A stretch of DNA of 64,000 bases. It comes from Leguminivora glycinivorella (taxonomy: Eukaryota; Arthropoda; Insecta; Lepidoptera; Tortricidae). The position numbers were made by a program, and so were the translations under genes. The stretch spans positions 14,439,001 through 14,503,000 of the forward strand of contig NC_062983.1 of the NCBI RefSeq assembly GCF_023078275.1, in the 5' to 3' direction. Below are positions 10,830 through 22,436 of this stretch, piece by piece (positions within the stretch are counted from its first letter, which is position 1; every line of letters begins with the position of its first letter). The notes under the pieces were generated by a model that was given only the letters and a program-made list of their open reading frames with translations, had not been told where the DNA came from and did no database searches.

Positions 10830-11362
10830 ATGAATATAATAACAACCAAATTGTGCAACTTTCACTTTTTATCTCGCCCAATAGCATCGCGTTATCGCTG
10901 CAAGCCACGCCCATCCGTTACCAACAGTGGAGGCACACTTGCACATTCTTGTGATTATAAAATAATAATAATACTAAGCTACGTGCTAAGCACCAAAGTA
11001 ATTGCACTAATTATAAAATACCCACGCAAGTACTGTGTTGAACTGTACCCTATTATTTAGGAAACTATTACCTACCCTAAATGATTCCCTCCAAACAAAC
11101 AGTCAGCTAGTTTAGTCTTAATGTTAAAATAAACCTTATAATATTTAAATAAAACAATACAAGGGCCGTCCATGTCACACTATTTATATGAGCGATAGGG
11201 ACGCACTGATGCGATAAATTTTATCGAACTAAATAGTGAAGAACTAAACAGGTGAAGATTTAAGAGATTGAATCAAAAAAATATGTAAATGAAACATAGT
11301 TTATTCACTAAATAATAAAATCATCCTTAACTATTAACTTTACATCCTATACTAATTACAAC
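10830..11362. repeat. Left edge of the tandem array: shortened 3' flank of copy A
   Basis: About 10850-11015 matches the spacer segment at 13330-13510. It then jumps directly to the segment that precedes every gene copy (from TGAACTGTACCC, compare 15,930). The left-most unit is therefore internally shortened, and the array boundary lies near 10,830. No promoter or gene lies here other than the 3' flank of copy A. Confidence 0.6.
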
Positions 11363-12400
11363 TTAAAAATAAAGCGAGACGATGTCTTCTTCCGTCGCCC
11401 AAAAGTCGAACTGACTCAAGGAGACCCGTGCACCTGCAGTTGCATCTATAGTACCAAAATTGGCCACCTCAGCCAGGTTTTCATTCTTTGCACTTGGCTC
11501 CACAATGCTGCAGTATACTGGAGACGGCGCAGAATCCAAAGATGAACATCCAACGCCTTCGGGGAAATGTGGTGAAAGACGTTCCTCCACACAAGCCAAC
11601 GGGAAAGCATACGACTCTTCTTGGCGTGTCTGTAGCTGGGATTGCTGGGAACCCGTGTCCGGTGCAGAAGCGCGCCGAACTAGTCGTGGCAGCACTCGCT
11701 GACATGTCGAAACCTGCACAGGCTCCTGAGATGGACTTGTCGAGACCCGCTTGCTGGGAGGACTCGGCCAGCCACAATCAGCAACTTTTCTCTTCATTGG
11801 AGATGTCCTCTTAGGCTCTGTTTCCGTCGGAAAACAGTACTCCAACATTTCTACTGTGGAAGAAAAAAACACGAGAACAATGCTAAGTGAAAACACTAAG
11901 TTTAGTAAACTATTTCATTAGCGGGGCAACTTACTTTCAGATTCCAGGTCCTCATTGGCTTTCCGCAGTCTCTCAGCGTCCCAGTATTTGTCGCGCTTCA
12001 TCGACTTTTGTAGAAGCGTCAAGACCTCCGCTAGCAGGTCCGGAACAGACAACTGAAACAAACACAAGAATTATTAGAAAATCAAAAATACAAAAAAAAT
12101 AAGACAACAAAAAACAAATAGACACTTACAGTACTCTGCACACCGGCCTCTTTCGCCAAATTTTCTAGAGCTTCGTTCATAGCAGCTCTTCTCTCCTTCT
12201 CATACGACGCATTGAGAGCTCGCTTTTCATACTGTAACAAATATAGAAAATCACATTAAGTATAATATATACACATATTAATAAAGATTAAAAATAAAAT
12301 AGTGAAAACTTACCAAAGTAAGAGAAACTCGACCTCTTCCTGCGGGTCTTCCCCGCTTACGGGGCACTGTGTTACGCGTTTGAATTATATCAGAAGACAT
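11363..12400 (-). CDS. Array copy A: AT-hook plus bHLH protein, 4 exons, 265 aa, intact
   Basis: Exons are 12400-12314, 12231-12130, 12052-11935 and 11853-11363; all introns have GT-AG ends with GTAAGT donors and keep the frame. Exon 1 encodes an AT-hook core (R-G-R-P, residues 16-19). Residues 36-44 fit a bHLH basic region: E40, K41, R43 and R44 at the positions that contact an E-box, with Asn36 where His is usual. Arg44 at the class B position predicts CACGTG preference. Helix 1 spans about 45-58, the loop is very short, and helix 2 spans about 66-82. A weak zipper-like extension follows (L92, L99, L106). P-M-K-R-K-V at 121-126 resembles an SV40-type nuclear localisation signal. The C-terminus is Ser/Pro-rich and ends with an acidic-aromatic segment. 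It is probably a nuclear DNA-binding regulator. Spacing resembles Max-like proteins but the family is not identified. Copies A and B share Leu74, where C-G have Ser. Confidence 0.75.
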
Positions 12401-12725
12401 TTTTCAAAGAAATTGAACTATCGATTATGATCTGCAACTGAAACTGTCTGTCTGACACGTCAGAGAGAAATGTGTGCAAATTTATGATTACGATTGTATT
12501 TATAGAAGCTATTTACCCCCACCACTCGTCCTCATATAGCCACGCCCCTAACTCTCAAATGTTATACCTATTCGATTTTGGGCCAATTGACACCATCGCA
12601 TATATGTGTTACCATAGAATATATAATACTACAAGTACAGAAGGCCCACTGCTTTGATGTTCACGAAATGCCGCCTTTTTAAATGCCTACAAAATCTAAC
12701 AAAAAGAAACGAGCCGCACGTGCGC
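12401..12725 (-). promoter_or_regulatory. Core promoter and E-box of array copy A
   Basis: On the minus strand a TATAAATA box (12504-12497) lies about 100 bp upstream of the ATG. The expected start, about 30 bp downstream, falls at TTGCACAC (12479-12472). A palindromic CACGTG E-box lies at 12717-12722, about 317 bp upstream of the ATG. A TATCGATT-like element and a TGACGTGT motif lie between the predicted start and the ATG. The sequence is shared by the other array copies. Function is inferred from motif and spacing only. Confidence 0.5.
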
Positions 12726-15700
12726 AGCGTCGGACGATAGGGTTGCCTATTGATTAAAACGAATTAACACTCGGATAAAAATAAATATACTATTATATTC
12801 AAGTCTTGGGTAGATAGGTACTTTCTAGGTATATATACAGTACCTATCTATTATATTATTGTTTAAGTCCCAACATCACAAGCCTTATTGAACTTTTCCG
12901 TGGGACTTAATCAATAGTAAGTCTGTGTAAGATTGTCCTATTTTATTCGTGATATCCATTTAACTAAGCTTTATTAGCCATTCCACACGCGGACATCGCA
13001 TATGAACCTTAAGAAAGACTCGCGACATAAAGTAACAATAGAAATTGCGAACGTGCGTTCCGCGGGAACGCGCGCCACTCCTGATTACTTGTACTTGTAG
13101 CGCGACGATAGAATCGCGGAAGTGAGCCGCCCCTGGTGTTACAGAAATACAGGCTAATTCCACTACCATAAAAAAAGTTACTGAACTTATTAGTTTTATT
13201 ATAGTTTTGAAGGAAGTTTCTTGTTTTCAACTTCCGATGCAAAACCGACGGAGTGTTATAATAATAATAACTTTTAGGCTTGACAAGTCTGTCTGCCTAC
13301 CTGTGGCAATGAATAACTATTAATAATAACTAAATTATGCAACTTTCCCTTTTTATCTCGCCCAATAGCATCGCGTTATCGCTGCAAGCTACGCCCCCAC
13401 CCGTTATCAACAGTGGAGGTAATCTGCGCTTGCACATTCTTCTGATAACAAAATAATAATAAGAAGCTACCTGCCAAATATCAAAGTAATTGCACTAATA
13501 CTTATAAAATACCCGCGCATATATAATACTCAAAAGATATACCTAGTCGATTTTGGGCCACCTGACGCCATCGCATATGCGTTACAGAAATACAGACTGT
13601 GTGTTATTATTATAAAAAAAAAGTATCTGAGCTTATTAGTTAAAAAATATTTTGTACCTTCCTCACAAATATGTAAGTCATCATGACAAAATATCCCAAT
13701 GATTATTGGCTAATTTAGGTTTATGAATAACGCCATCAGACGAACATTGTATAAATGTATATCTATGCATTTTATATAATGATTTCGGGTTATTCCCGTA
13801 GATTGACACCGTAAATTCCAGTAGATGACGTAAAGCAGACTTTATTTTGATTTCATATTACAACTGAACTAATACACTCGTACCTCCCTTGACTTGGACC
13901 GCAGCCCACGTGTATACAGCAGTGTTTCAGTAGTTCGGGCCGCACCGGGTTGCAGGTAAGGGCGCTAACAAGCGCTCTAGGGGCGCTCGCCGTACTATAT
14001 TACGTGCTTTAGGAAACTGGCGTTAGTCCTGTAATGAGAGCTTTGTTATACCTATACGTATTAACCTATTATTTTACTTTATTTAGCTACTAGCTTTTGT
14101 CCGCGGCTTCGCACGCGTTAGAAAGAGACAAAAAAGCCTATGTCACTCTCCATCCGTTAAACTATCTCCACTTAAAAAATCACGTCAATTCGTCGCTCCG
14201 TTTTGTCGCGAAAGACGGACAAAGAAACAGACACACACACTTTCCCATCTACAATATTAGTTTGGATATATCTGTGCAAAGTCTGCTTGATCTAGCTTTT
14301 TATAAGTACTGTATTATTCGGACCTTTATCCCTGTTATGCATTATGTTATGATCGAGTTTGTAACTGACTTCCGAACCTGAAAAATTCTTCTGTTCGTAT
14401 GTGTTTTTAATTTTTTAATTATTATTATGACCCTGTATGACATAACTGATTTTTAGGGGTCCGAAGTCAACTAGGAACCCTTATAGTTTCGCCATGTCTG
14501 TCTGTCCGTCCGTCCGTCCGTCCGCGGATAATCTCAGTAACCGTTAGCACTAGAAAGCTGAAATTTGGTACCAATATGTATATAAATCACGCCAACAAAG
14601 TGCAAAAATAAAAAATGGAAAAAAATGTTTAATTAGGGTACTCCCCCTACATGTAAAGTGGGGGCTGATATTTTTTTTCATTCCAACCCCAACGTGTGAT
14701 ATATTGTTGGATAGGTATTTCATAATGAATATGGGTTTACTAAGATTGTTTTTTGATAATATTAATATTTTCGGAAATAATCGCTCCTAAAGGAAAAAAA
14801 AGTGCGTCCCCCCCTCTAACTTTTGAACCATATGTTTAAAAAATATGAAAAAAATCACAAAAGTAGAACTTTATAAAGAATTTCTAGGAAAATTGTTTTG
14901 AACTTGATATTTAGGTTCATTATTCTAAGTAGATATTTCCATTCAAAGTAGTATTTTAATAAAGATTCGCATGACAACTATCTCGATCAAATCCCAAATA
15001 TCGTCACTACTTTGAAAAAATCTAGTATCTCACGCACAAACAGAGTAATTTTGTCTGTGAAATTGGGCGCGCCGAAAACAAAACATATTATTTATTATTA
15101 TTGTTGTGAAATGTTTAGTTGACTTTCGCGGCTAATAATTTATCTAGATGTACATATTGTACATTACGTACATGTGTGGTTATCGTATGATCCAGTAAGT
15201 ATAAGTAACCATTTGCAAATTTTATAAAATATACTTAATTCACGTAGCGGTGACAAGAAGCAACATGTAATGGAACTACGCGCTGATATGAGATGCGTAG
15301 CCTTGTTGATATCTGTGATGACTGTGATGGTGCCATCTCGCGCGCGCCCGAGCGCTGTTCAAGGTCGGGTAACGTTTCGAGTGATGTGTGATGTGACATC
15401 TCAGTGAGATGTTACTTTCTCGGAAAAGTGATGTGATATGGCATTACATTTTGAAGCACTGTTTCGCGCATGTCTATATCTCACGCTGCTCCTCAAAGTT
15501 AAAACGCAGTAAGTCTATATGCATTCCATACATACTTACTACAATTTTCTTTTCATTGACAGACGAAGATACAAGTTTTTTTAAAAGTAGTGGCGATATG
15601 TGCCATTTTAACGTTTTGAGGTACTTATATTCTAATTGTTTTGATTTTAATTGTCATCTAAGGGACTATCTACACACAGGCGAGGCGACGCACGTCGTAA

Positions 15701-16253
15701 GACGCGGAACGGACGCCAGCGACGCGCCGCCCGAGTGTAATTTAAAAAAAACCGCGTCTTACGACGTGCGTCGCCTGAGTGTGGGTTGCCGCTTATGGGT
15801 CGGTAAGGACAGGAGTTGGATAAATTACAAAAATAATAAAAGCATTTACCTGTTTTAAAATTTTTTTAATAGCAAGATTCACAATTAACATACCTCACAT
15901 AATTATGTATCTGGGGGCACGGGAGTGTACTGAACTGTACCCTATTATTTAGGAAACTATTACCTACCCTAAATGATTCCCTCCAAACAAACAGTCAGCT
16001 AGTTTAGTCTTAATGTTAAAATAAACCTTATAATATTTAAATAAAACAATACAAGGGCCGTCCATGTCACACTATTTATATGAGCGATAGAGATGCACTG
16101 ATGCGATAAATTTTATCGAACTAAATTGTGAAGAACTAAACAGGTGAAGATTTAAGAGATTGAATCAAAAAATATGTAAATGAAACATAGTTTATTCACT
16201 AAATAATAAAATCATCCTTAACTATTAACTTTACATCCTATACTAATTACAAC
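12726..16253. repeat. Long-form spacer of the array unit between copies A and B
   Basis: This is the longest spacer form. In order it holds a degenerate LINE tail (about 12865-12950), a GCGTTCC-GCG-GGAACGC palindrome (about 13050-13066), and a second partial copy of the upstream region (about 13540-13600, compare 12570-12610). Next are a Lep1/Helitron-like segment (about 14090-14275, ending CTAG on the minus strand), a repeat with (GTCC)n at about 14500-14523, and AT-rich DNA. It lacks Ins598. TATCTCACGC occurs twice (about 15025 and 15477); other units have lost the DNA between these direct repeats. No protein gene is supported. Confidence 0.5.
15671..15783. repeat. GC-rich inverted repeat (MITE-like), A-B unit
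   Basis: Perfect 24-bp arms lie at 15684-15707 and 15752-15775, starting GGCGACGCACGTCG and ending in the reverse complement. A weaker CACAC extension is visible on each side. The interior is GC-rich plus a poly-A tract. The same element recurs in all later spacers. Confidence 0.7.
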
Positions 16254-17292
16254 TTAAAAATAAAGCGAGACGATGTCTTCTTCCGTCGCCCAAAAGTCGA
16301 ACTGACTCAAGGAGACCCGTGCACCTGCAGTTGCATCTATAGTACCAAAATTGGCCACCTCAGCCAGGTTTTCATTCTTCGCACTTGGCTCCACAATGCT
16401 GCAGTATACTGGAGACGGCGCAGAATCCAAAGATGAACATCCAACGCCTTCGGGGAAATGTGGTGAAAGATGTTCCTCCACACAAGCCAACGGGAAAGCA
16501 TAGGACTCTTCTTGGCGTGTCTGTAGCTGGGATTGCTGGGAACCCGTGTCCGGTGCAGAAGCGCGCCGAACTAGTCGTGGCAGCACTCGCTGACATGTCG
16601 AAACCGGCACAGGCTCCTGAGATGGACTTGTCGAGACCCGCTTGCTGGGAGGACTCGGCCAGCCACAATCAGCAACTTTTCTCTTCATTGGACATGTCCT
16701 CTTAGGCTCTGTTTACGTCGGAAAACAGTACTCCAACATTTCTACTGTGGAAGAAAAAAAACATGAGAACAATGCTAAGTGAAAACACTAAGTTTAGTAA
16801 ACTATTTCATTAGCGGGGCAACTTACTTTCAGATTCCAGGTCCTCATTGGCTTTCCGCAGTCTCTCAGCGTCCCAGTATTTGTCGCGCTTCATCGACTTT
16901 TGTAGAAGCGTCAAGACCTCCGCTAACAGGTCCGGAACAGACAACTGAAACAAACACAAGAATTATTAGAAAATCAAAAATACAAAAAAAATAAGACAAC
17001 AAAAAACAAATAGACACTTACAGTACTCTGCACACCGGCCTCTTTCGCCAAATTTTCTAGAGCTTCGTTCATAGCAGCTCTTCTCTCCTTCTCATACGAC
17101 GCATTGAGAGCTCGTTTTTCATACTGTAACAAATATAGAAAATCACATTAAGTATAATATATACACATATTAATAAAGATTAAAAATAAAATAGTGAAAA
17201 CTTACTAAAGTAAGAGAAACTCGACCTCTTCCTGCGGGTCTTCCCCGCTTACGGGGCACTGTGTTACGCGTTTGAATTATATCAGAAGACAT
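16254..17292 (-). pseudogene. Array copy B: bHLH gene with nonsense codon and displaced promoter
   Basis: Exons and splice sites match copy A. In exon 4 a single base change at 16715 turns the codon for Glu113 (GAA) into TAA, read at 16715-16713. The product would stop after residue 112, keeping the AT-hook and bHLH but losing the nuclear localisation motif and the whole C-terminal half. In addition, retrotransposon L1 begins at about 17375, between the ATG and the TATA-like box. The promoter-like sequence now lies some 13 kb away, beyond 30,638. The copy is probably silent. A short dominant-negative product from a retrotransposon-borne promoter is conceivable but unsupported. Confidence 0.8.
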
Positions 17293-17560
17293 TTTTCAAA
17301 GAAATTGAACTATCGATTATGATCTGCAACTGAAACTGTCTGTCTGACACGTCAGAGAGAAATGTGTGCAAATTACGTACGCGGTCATCTTGCACTCCTC
17401 CCCTTTCTGAGGAGGTGTGAGGAGGCCATCTCAGGGCTTGGCCCTCTGTGGCTGCTTCTATCGCAGGCTGTAACAACAGCCAGGTCTGTTCTAGCCCCGA
17501 ATGTCGGAGCTTTTCTCTCTCATTTTCCCCTTTTCAGGTTCTCTCTTTGCTGTCTCTTTG

Positions 17561-20208
17561 TTAGGCCCTCATGGCTTGCATGTTGGCCCTTCTGCGGCTA
17601 TGTGGGTCTGCGTCTGGTGGTGGCACGAGCTCGCGTGGTTGGGCTCGTGCTCGGCGTTCGTCTGGTGGGCGAGCGTGGAGTGGCGCTATGCCCTGCAGCA
17701 GGGGATGGTGGGATGCGTCGGCTCGTTTGAACATCCTGCTCGCGAGGTGTCCTATGAACTCCTCCAGCTTGGGCATCCTCAGATCCTTGTATATGGTGTT
17801 GTTCCTCACTATGCGTGGGGCTTTGGACAGTGTTCTAAGGCTGAGCGTCTCCTGCGCTCGGAGCTTCTTCCTGCTGCTCTCTGCCGTTCTGGCGTACCAG
17901 GCAGGAGCCGCGTATGTCAGCCTTGATCTGATGTACGTCTTGTAAATCCCCACTTTGGTTCGGATGGGGAGGCTGCTGGTTAGCACTGGGCGAAGGAGGG
18001 TGCGCGCGGTTTTCGCGCGTCTCACCACTTCGTCTGTGTGCTGTTTCATTGTCAGGCCTCTGTCTATGGTGACCCCCAGGTACTTGGCGGTGTGGGTCCA
18101 CTCCACCTCCTGCCCTAGGAGTGTCAACGGCTTCGGGGGGGCGGGCCGATCCTGTGAGGATGGCCTGAGTCTTGTTCACGTTCACTGAGAGCCGCCAATT
18201 GGTCAGCCATTCAGGTAGGACGTCAAGTTGGCGCTGGATCTTCTTTGCGGCGTGTGCTGGTGAGATGGATGACGCGTAGTAAGCCGCGTCGTCCGCGAAC
18301 AGGCCCAACTTGACGTCGCCGACCACCGGGATGTCGTCAGTGAACCAGGCGTAGCAGGCGGGTGACAGGCAGCTCCCTTGTGGTACTCCCGCGAGGATGG
18401 GGCGTGCAGAAGACGTGGCATCTTCTACTGCCACTTGGAAGCGCCTGCCAGTGAGGAAGGAGTGGATGACGCGGATTACACGACGTGGGGCTGAGGACGT
18501 TGACAGTTTGGCTAGTAGGCCCTCGTGCCAGACCCTGTCAAACGCCTTCTCCATATCCAGGAAAACCGCGACAACCTGCTCCTTTTTGGCCATCTTCTGT
18601 GCCATGAATGATAGCACTCTGGTTAGCTGCAATGTTGTAGAGTGCTCTGACCTGAATCCGAACTGTTCTGGTTTCGGCACTATGTGTGGCTGAAGTCTTC
18701 CCAGCAGGAGCCTCTCGAAGACTTTGGACAGGGTACTGAGCAGGGTTATTGGCCGGTAGCTCTCCGGTCTCTTCCTGTCTTTCCCCGGTTTCGGCAGCAT
18801 TATGACCCGGCCTAGTTTCCAGGTCTCTGGGAAGTGCCCCGAGCGCATGATCCCATTGAACAGTCTCGTCAGTGCCACTATGGTGTGCTGTGGCAGATGA
18901 CGGATCGCCATGTTCGGGATCGAATCGGCGCCCGGGGCTTTCTTTGGGTTGACTCTCCTGGTCTCGCGTCTAACTTGGCCGGGTGAGAAGAAGACTGGAT
19001 CTTCTCCGGGGCCCGGCGGATGCTCTAGGTACCCTGTCAGTAGGTCTTCCACCTGCCTCGTATGGGTGTCGTCCTCTTCTGGGTTAGGTCTGAACGTCTT
19101 CTGCAGGTGGTCTGCAAAGAGCTCTGCTCTCTCTTCTGCCTTATAGTGGATTTTCCCCCCTTCATCCACTAGCGGCCTCACTGCTTCTTTGGTAGTTCCC
19201 AATTGCCTGCACAGGCGATGGATGGAGGGCACATCCTCGCCTATGCTGGCCATGTGAGTTTCCCATTCAGCTGCTGCGTTTTCTCTCAAGGCGATCTTTA
19301 CTTGCTCCACCATTTTGTTTAGCTCTGCCTTGAGGGTTGGGCATCTTGTGTGCTGCCATCTCCTTCTCATCTGGCGTTTTCGCAGGATTAGGTCTCTCAG
19401 CACCGAGGGGAGTGGCTTGTACCTCTCTCTCTCGGTGGTGGTGCGCGATGATGAGTCGAGTGCCTGTTTGATGTTGCGGGTTATGGCAGCTGTCGCGGCT
19501 TCTACCTGCTCTGCCGTGGAGACTTGTCCTATCTGCGGGTTTTCGAGGTTTCGAGCGAAGGTCTCCCAATCGGTTTTTCTTCCGGCTCTCCTCCTGGGCA
19601 CAGCGTAGGGGGTGGTTTCCAGGGTCAGCAGCACTGGGCGGTGGTCTGACGGCAGGTCTGGCAGCACTTCGAGGTTCAATAGCGTATTGACCTCCTTATG
19701 GATGGCGAAGTCTATTATGTCACAGGTCATCTGGGCGTCCGCGTAATGGGTAGGTTCTCCTGGACCTGTGACATCGTAGTTATTGTCCAGGATCGAGCTG
19801 TACAGTGCCCGTCCAGCAGCGTCGATCCTGGTGGAGTTCCAGGCTGTATGCTTCGCGTTCCAATCCCCTGCCACGATGGTCGGCCCTGAGGATTGGATGA
19901 GGGCACGCAGGTCTTGCCTCAGCCTGGAGGTTGAAGCTTGCGGGGGGCGGTACACCGCGTAGAGCCGGAGGTCGCCTTCAGCCACCCTGATGTCGACTCC
20001 GAGCGCTTGGAATGAGTCGTAGGGCACGAAGTCGACCAATCTTCATAGTCTTCTTGGCAAAAGTTTCGCTGACCAGCAATATATCTATATTCTGCTCTTT
20101 GAGGAAGTTTCGGAGCAGGGCTTCCTTGCTGGTCAGCGATTGGGCATTCCAGAAAGCCACCCTCAGCTTACGATTGAATGTGACTTGAGGGAGGCGCCAT
20201 CTTCTCAA
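17561..20208 (-). pseudogene. L1 ORF2: endonuclease and reverse transcriptase, frameshifted
   Basis: The ORF begins by overlapping the end of ORF1 (from about 20208) with an APE-type endonuclease start (A-F-W-N-A-Q, then S-E-T-F-A-K). Compared with P1 it lacks roughly 30 endonuclease residues at about 20039, where the frame also changes. It continues through A-G-D-W-N-A-K-H and the S-D-H-R-P catalytic motif, then the RT with F-L-D-M-E-K-A-F-D, G-V-P-Q-G-S and catalytic F-A-D-D. A second frame break lies near 18130. The C-terminal part (18127-17561) ends after Q-G-I-A-P-L-H-A-R-P-P-D. It cannot make a complete enzyme as written. Confidence 0.8.
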
Positions 20209-22436
20209 GGGCCCTTGCCACCGCCTCGGGTCCCTGGTCTGCTGCAGCTTGTAGGAGTGCAGCTATCATTGCTGCCAAGTCTTGTTCTCCTCGCGTTGCT
20301 GCTGGTTTCTTGTCTGCCGTCTTTGAGGTCGAAGAAGTTGCTTTGGGCCTTGGTGCGGCCGAAGGGGGTTCCACCGTTACCCTCTTTTTGGGCTTCTTCT
20401 TCTTCTTCTTTTTTATTTGTGCCTCTCCGCCGTGCTGGTTTGGTTTGGGGGCGTTAGCCGGGGCCATCAAAGTTGCTGGCGCCGACTCTTCCACCGTGGG
20501 TTTTTCCTCGCCAGCCTTGGTGGTGGGGCCGTTTCTCTTCTGTACGGTGTGTGGTTGGGTGCCGGCTCTGTAGTTCCTGGCCTCCCTTACGTAGACCGGG
20601 CATCTTCTATAATTCGCGGGGTGGGGGCCCGCGCAGTTCGCACAGGTGCAGGGCTTCTCTTGTGGGAGGTCGCAAGGTTTCCCCTCGTGGTCCTTTGCAC
20701 ATCGCACGCACTTCCTCGGGCGATGGCAACCTTTGGAGTGGTGGCGGAATCCCTGGCACCTGTGGCACTGCGCCGTTCCGCTCTTCCCTCTCCAGGCTTC
20801 TATTTTTATGGAATTCATGAACATCAATTCTTTGATCTTGTAGATGTGCTGGTATTCCTTGGGGTGGCCCGCCAGCTCGATGAAGTATATGCAGCCGGGC
20901 CTCCCTCCTCTTGCATCTATTTGCTTAATATAGGCGACTGGGTAGCCCAGCTGCTCTAATGCCTCTTGTATTTCGGTGGTTGGCGTGTCCGCTGGCAGAC
21001 CTCGAAGCGCCACCTTCATCATTTTTTCGTTGTCCGCCTGTAGCACATGCCATTCCATGGCGACCGTCTTTTCCAGTTCTTCCAGGTGGTCTTGCACGCA
21101 TCTGAACTCTTCGGCGGTCGTGGGCGAGAACCTCACGCCCTTCCCCACTGGTTTGGCGTTTGCAGGTCTGCCCAGTTTATCTGCGATATCTTTTACTACC
21201 TCAAACCATCTGGGCAGTACCGTCGCTATGATGCCTGGTTGTTTCTCCTTCTTCTTCTCCTCTGGCTTGTTCTGCGTCTGCGACTGGTCCTGCCCTTTGC
21301 TCCCGGTTTTCGGAACAGTAGCCGATGACGTTATTGCGGCGTAGGATAGTGATGGTCCGGGTGTGGGGAAATCTTTTTCTGGCTCTGTTTCTGCCGCCTT
21401 CCTTTCTCCCGCTGCCCCATGGGTGGTGGTTTGTGGCTGTGGCTTGCTTTGGGCCCTTGCTACGGGGGCCTTGGCTGGGGGTTTGGGCGCCTCTGGTGGA
21501 ACCTGTATCCCCGCTCCAGCTTTGGCGCGCTTGGGTTGAGGCTCCTGCTTTCTGGTGTCTTCTTCTTCGCCCAGTTCGGCCCCTTGTGGGGGCTGCTGGG
21601 CTGGGGGCTCTTCTCTTCTGACGGGGGGCGTCAGCGACTGGGGGGGGGGGGGGGTAGGAGGAGGTGTCCAGTCTTCTCATGACCACCCCTTTGAATCCCA
21701 GCTTGTGGATCGTTGAGGTCGGGGAGGGGGCCCTCCATGGCGGCTCCGTGGTTGTGGTGGGCTGCGGGGGGCCTGCTGGTGTTAGGTCCTCCGTCGATCT
21801 CGATCGTCTGCGCAGTCTGGGGTCACGTGATTCGCCTGGCGTTGGTTTGCGACAGGCGCGCTTCTCGGGGGCCGCGGGGGCGTCCGGGGTCTCTCTTTGC
21901 CTTTTGTTTGGACGGAGCGCTGCTGGGACGTTTGCCTTGAGAAAGGCATGAAGTGCGAGCTCGTCCTGGTTCAGTGTGATGTCCAGGCCCATTTCGAAGG
22001 TCTGGATGCGGACAAAGGTGGCCATCCAGTGTTTAAAGTATGCCGACGGTCGATCCATACGCATAATATGGGCAGTCAGATCGGAATCGATAGCTAGCTG
22101 CTCCATCGGCGACTGGTTCGGGTCGGCAGGCGATATCGGCGAGAATGGCCTGTTTGTAGGTTCCGGGAGCAGCGCTCCGGGATCTGGGTCACAGGTGTGG
22201 GCGGTGATGGCGGGGGCGGCTGGTGCTTCGCCGGCGGTCTCGTCGGCGGTATCAAATTCGTCACTGCCAGCGATGGACCCAGGAGGTAGTGGGAGAAAAC
22301 CATCCTCCCAACTACCCTCCCCATCCCCGGGTGGCAGCGGTGTCCTCCCCCCGCTCCGCGACTGATGTCTTGATTGTGTCGGTAGGCCGCGAGAGCGAGA
22401 TCTCGACCTACCGACATGTTCGTTTCTGTTCGCCAT
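20168..22436 (-). pseudogene. L1 ORF1: gag-like RNA-binding protein, one frameshift
   Basis: The N-terminal part (22436-21201) starts with an Arg/Ser-rich stretch and a long Pro-rich low-complexity region. The C-terminal part (21148-20168) holds a PRE_C2HC-like fold (K-V-A-L-R-G-L-P then I-Y-F-I-E-L-A-G). It is followed by three closely spaced zinc knuckles beginning C-H-R-C-Q-G-F, C-V-R-C-A and C-A-N-C-A, then a lysine run. The frame changes between 21148 and 21201, near a T-rich stretch, so a sequencing indel is possible. Such proteins package element RNA and guide it to the nucleus. Confidence 0.75.

Noticed and set aside
11460..11814. Plus-strand frames of about 80-108 aa opposite exon 4 of the bHLH copies
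   Set aside because: These are antisense shadows of the exon 4 coding frame and show no independent splice or start evidence.
11363..12400. bZIP instead of bHLH for the array gene
   Set aside because: The basic region is followed by a helix, a short loop and a second helix, and the diverged paralogue has a typical K-A-E-L-L helix 2 start. The leucine pattern is too short for a bZIP.
12472..12657. 61-70 aa plus-strand frame repeated upstream of each gene copy
   Set aside because: It is repeated only because the promoter region is repeated. It covers the TATA-like box and the predicted start of the minus-strand gene, and it has no recognisable domain.
12960..13169. 69 aa minus-strand frame recurring in each spacer
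   Set aside because: It is repeat-borne, lies in a degenerate LINE-tail/palindrome region and has no domain. Its conservation is explained by unit duplication.
15409..15858. 131-149 aa plus-strand frame across the GC-rich inverted repeat
   Set aside because: It is translated through a MITE-like palindrome and is interrupted in copies D and G, so there is no sign of coding constraint.
20310..21682. Long plus-strand frames opposite the gag ORFs
   Set aside because: They are antisense shadows in GC-rich DNA. The zinc knuckles and PRE_C2HC motifs are on the minus strand.
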